Of a DNA stretch of 64,000 nucleotides, positions 63,844 through 64,000 are shown piece after piece. Under the pieces are notes generated by a model. It had not been told where the DNA came from, did no database searches, and was given only the letters and a program-made list of their open reading frames with translations. The stretch covers positions 3,637,001 through 3,701,000 of the forward strand of contig NZ_JAGJBZ010000001.1 of the NCBI RefSeq assembly GCF_020010925.1. Reading direction: 5' to 3'. Every line of letters starts with the position of its first letter. The first letter of the stretch is position 1. A program made the translations under genes and the position numbers. This DNA is from Streptomyces griseiscabiei. Its GTDB lineage: Bacteria > Actinomycetota > Actinomycetes > Streptomycetales > Streptomycetaceae.

Positions 63844-64000
63844 ATGGCGGAGCCAGGGGAGGCCGAGGCGGCCGACGCGGGGCGGGACACGGCCCGCGGG
63901 GTCGCCGTCGGCGCCGAGGGGTTCGGGCTGAAGGGGCCGCGCGGCTGGGCGTTCCGGGGAGTCGGCTTCGAGGCGGAGGCAGGCTCGCTGATCGCGGTCG
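63844..64000 (+). CDS. ABC transporter ATP-binding protein, N-terminal part only
   Basis: An open frame from ATG 63844 to the window end, 52 complete codons. A charged, low-complexity start (MAEPGEAEAADAG) is followed by GPRGWAFRGVGFEAEAGSLI and AV. This is the pattern that precedes the Walker A motif in ABC ATPases, with an aromatic A-loop region and a strand just before GxxGxGKT. The Walker motifs themselves are beyond the window, so the assignment is by pattern only. A TetR-type palindrome precedes it. Confidence 0.65.
   Translation, partial: MAEPGEAEAADAGRDTARGVAVGAEGFGLKGPRGWAFRGVGFEAEAGSLIAV

Noticed and set aside
1..64000. Biosynthetic cluster, prophage, CRISPR-Cas or known defence island
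   Set aside because: All recognised genes are housekeeping, division, transport or single regulators; no grouped accessory genes or compositional breaks were seen.

Overview
The window is high-GC actinobacterial chromosome and almost certainly comes from a Streptomyces or a very close relative. Codon use is GC3-rich and GTG starts are common. The histidine operon uses PriA, and a division/cell-wall (dcw) cluster is joined to sepF, a yggT-type gene, divIVA and ileS. DivIVA carries the long Gly/Gln/Met-rich linker seen in Streptomyces, and one gene contains a TTA codon. No rRNA, tRNA, CRISPR array, insertion sequence, prophage or secondary-metabolite cluster is visible. This is conserved core genome, and most of the surprises are small regulatory or structural features inside it.

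Positions 1-4670 hold a tightly overlapping, leftward histidine operon: hisD-hisC-hisB-small membrane gene-hisH-priA-ridA. Positions 4851-13641 hold accessory housekeeping genes: a beta-helix-like membrane protein, a TTA-containing unknown, a LON-domain protein, YbaK, an ABC exporter pair with a membrane protein, an NYN protein and a 54-residue basic protein. dnaE (13747-17286) follows leftward. Positions 17501-28325 hold a DUF2252 protein, a membrane protein, a membrane-anchored DsbA-like thiol protein, a lipoprotein, a large LuxR-type ATPase regulator, PhoD, a dienelactone-hydrolase-family protein and an MscS channel. Positions 28453-33184 run leftward: an Na+/H+ antiporter, a GNAT protein, an RluD-type pseudouridine synthase, lspA and a DksA-like protein.

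ileS (33847-36990) runs rightward behind a T-box leader whose base-pairing alternatives directly predict translational control. Its enzyme has a rearranged HIGH motif (GAHH). After back-to-back hairpins, a leftward division and cell-wall block occupies 37194-55135. In transcription order it is rsmH-ftsL-ftsI-murE-murF-mraY-murD-ftsW-murG-ftsQ-ftsZ-ylmD-ylmE-sepF-yggT-divIVA. Many junctions overlap by 4 bases (ATGA/GTGA), which suggests translational coupling. mraZ, murC, ddl and ftsA are not at their usual places.

The right end holds a beta-carbonic anhydrase, a coupled moxR-DUF58-transglutaminase operon, a DUF3040 protein, a methyltransferase, a SAV_6107-type HEPN protein and the first codons of an ABC-transporter ATPase. 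A near-perfect 30-bp palindrome of TetR-operator type lies between the last two genes.

No clearly new multi-gene system is present. The observations most worth checking are the GAHH-motif IleRS under a translational T-box, the lone TTA codon, the HEPN/palindrome/ABC arrangement, the 42-bp perfect inverted repeat after ybaK and the small membrane gene inside the his operon.
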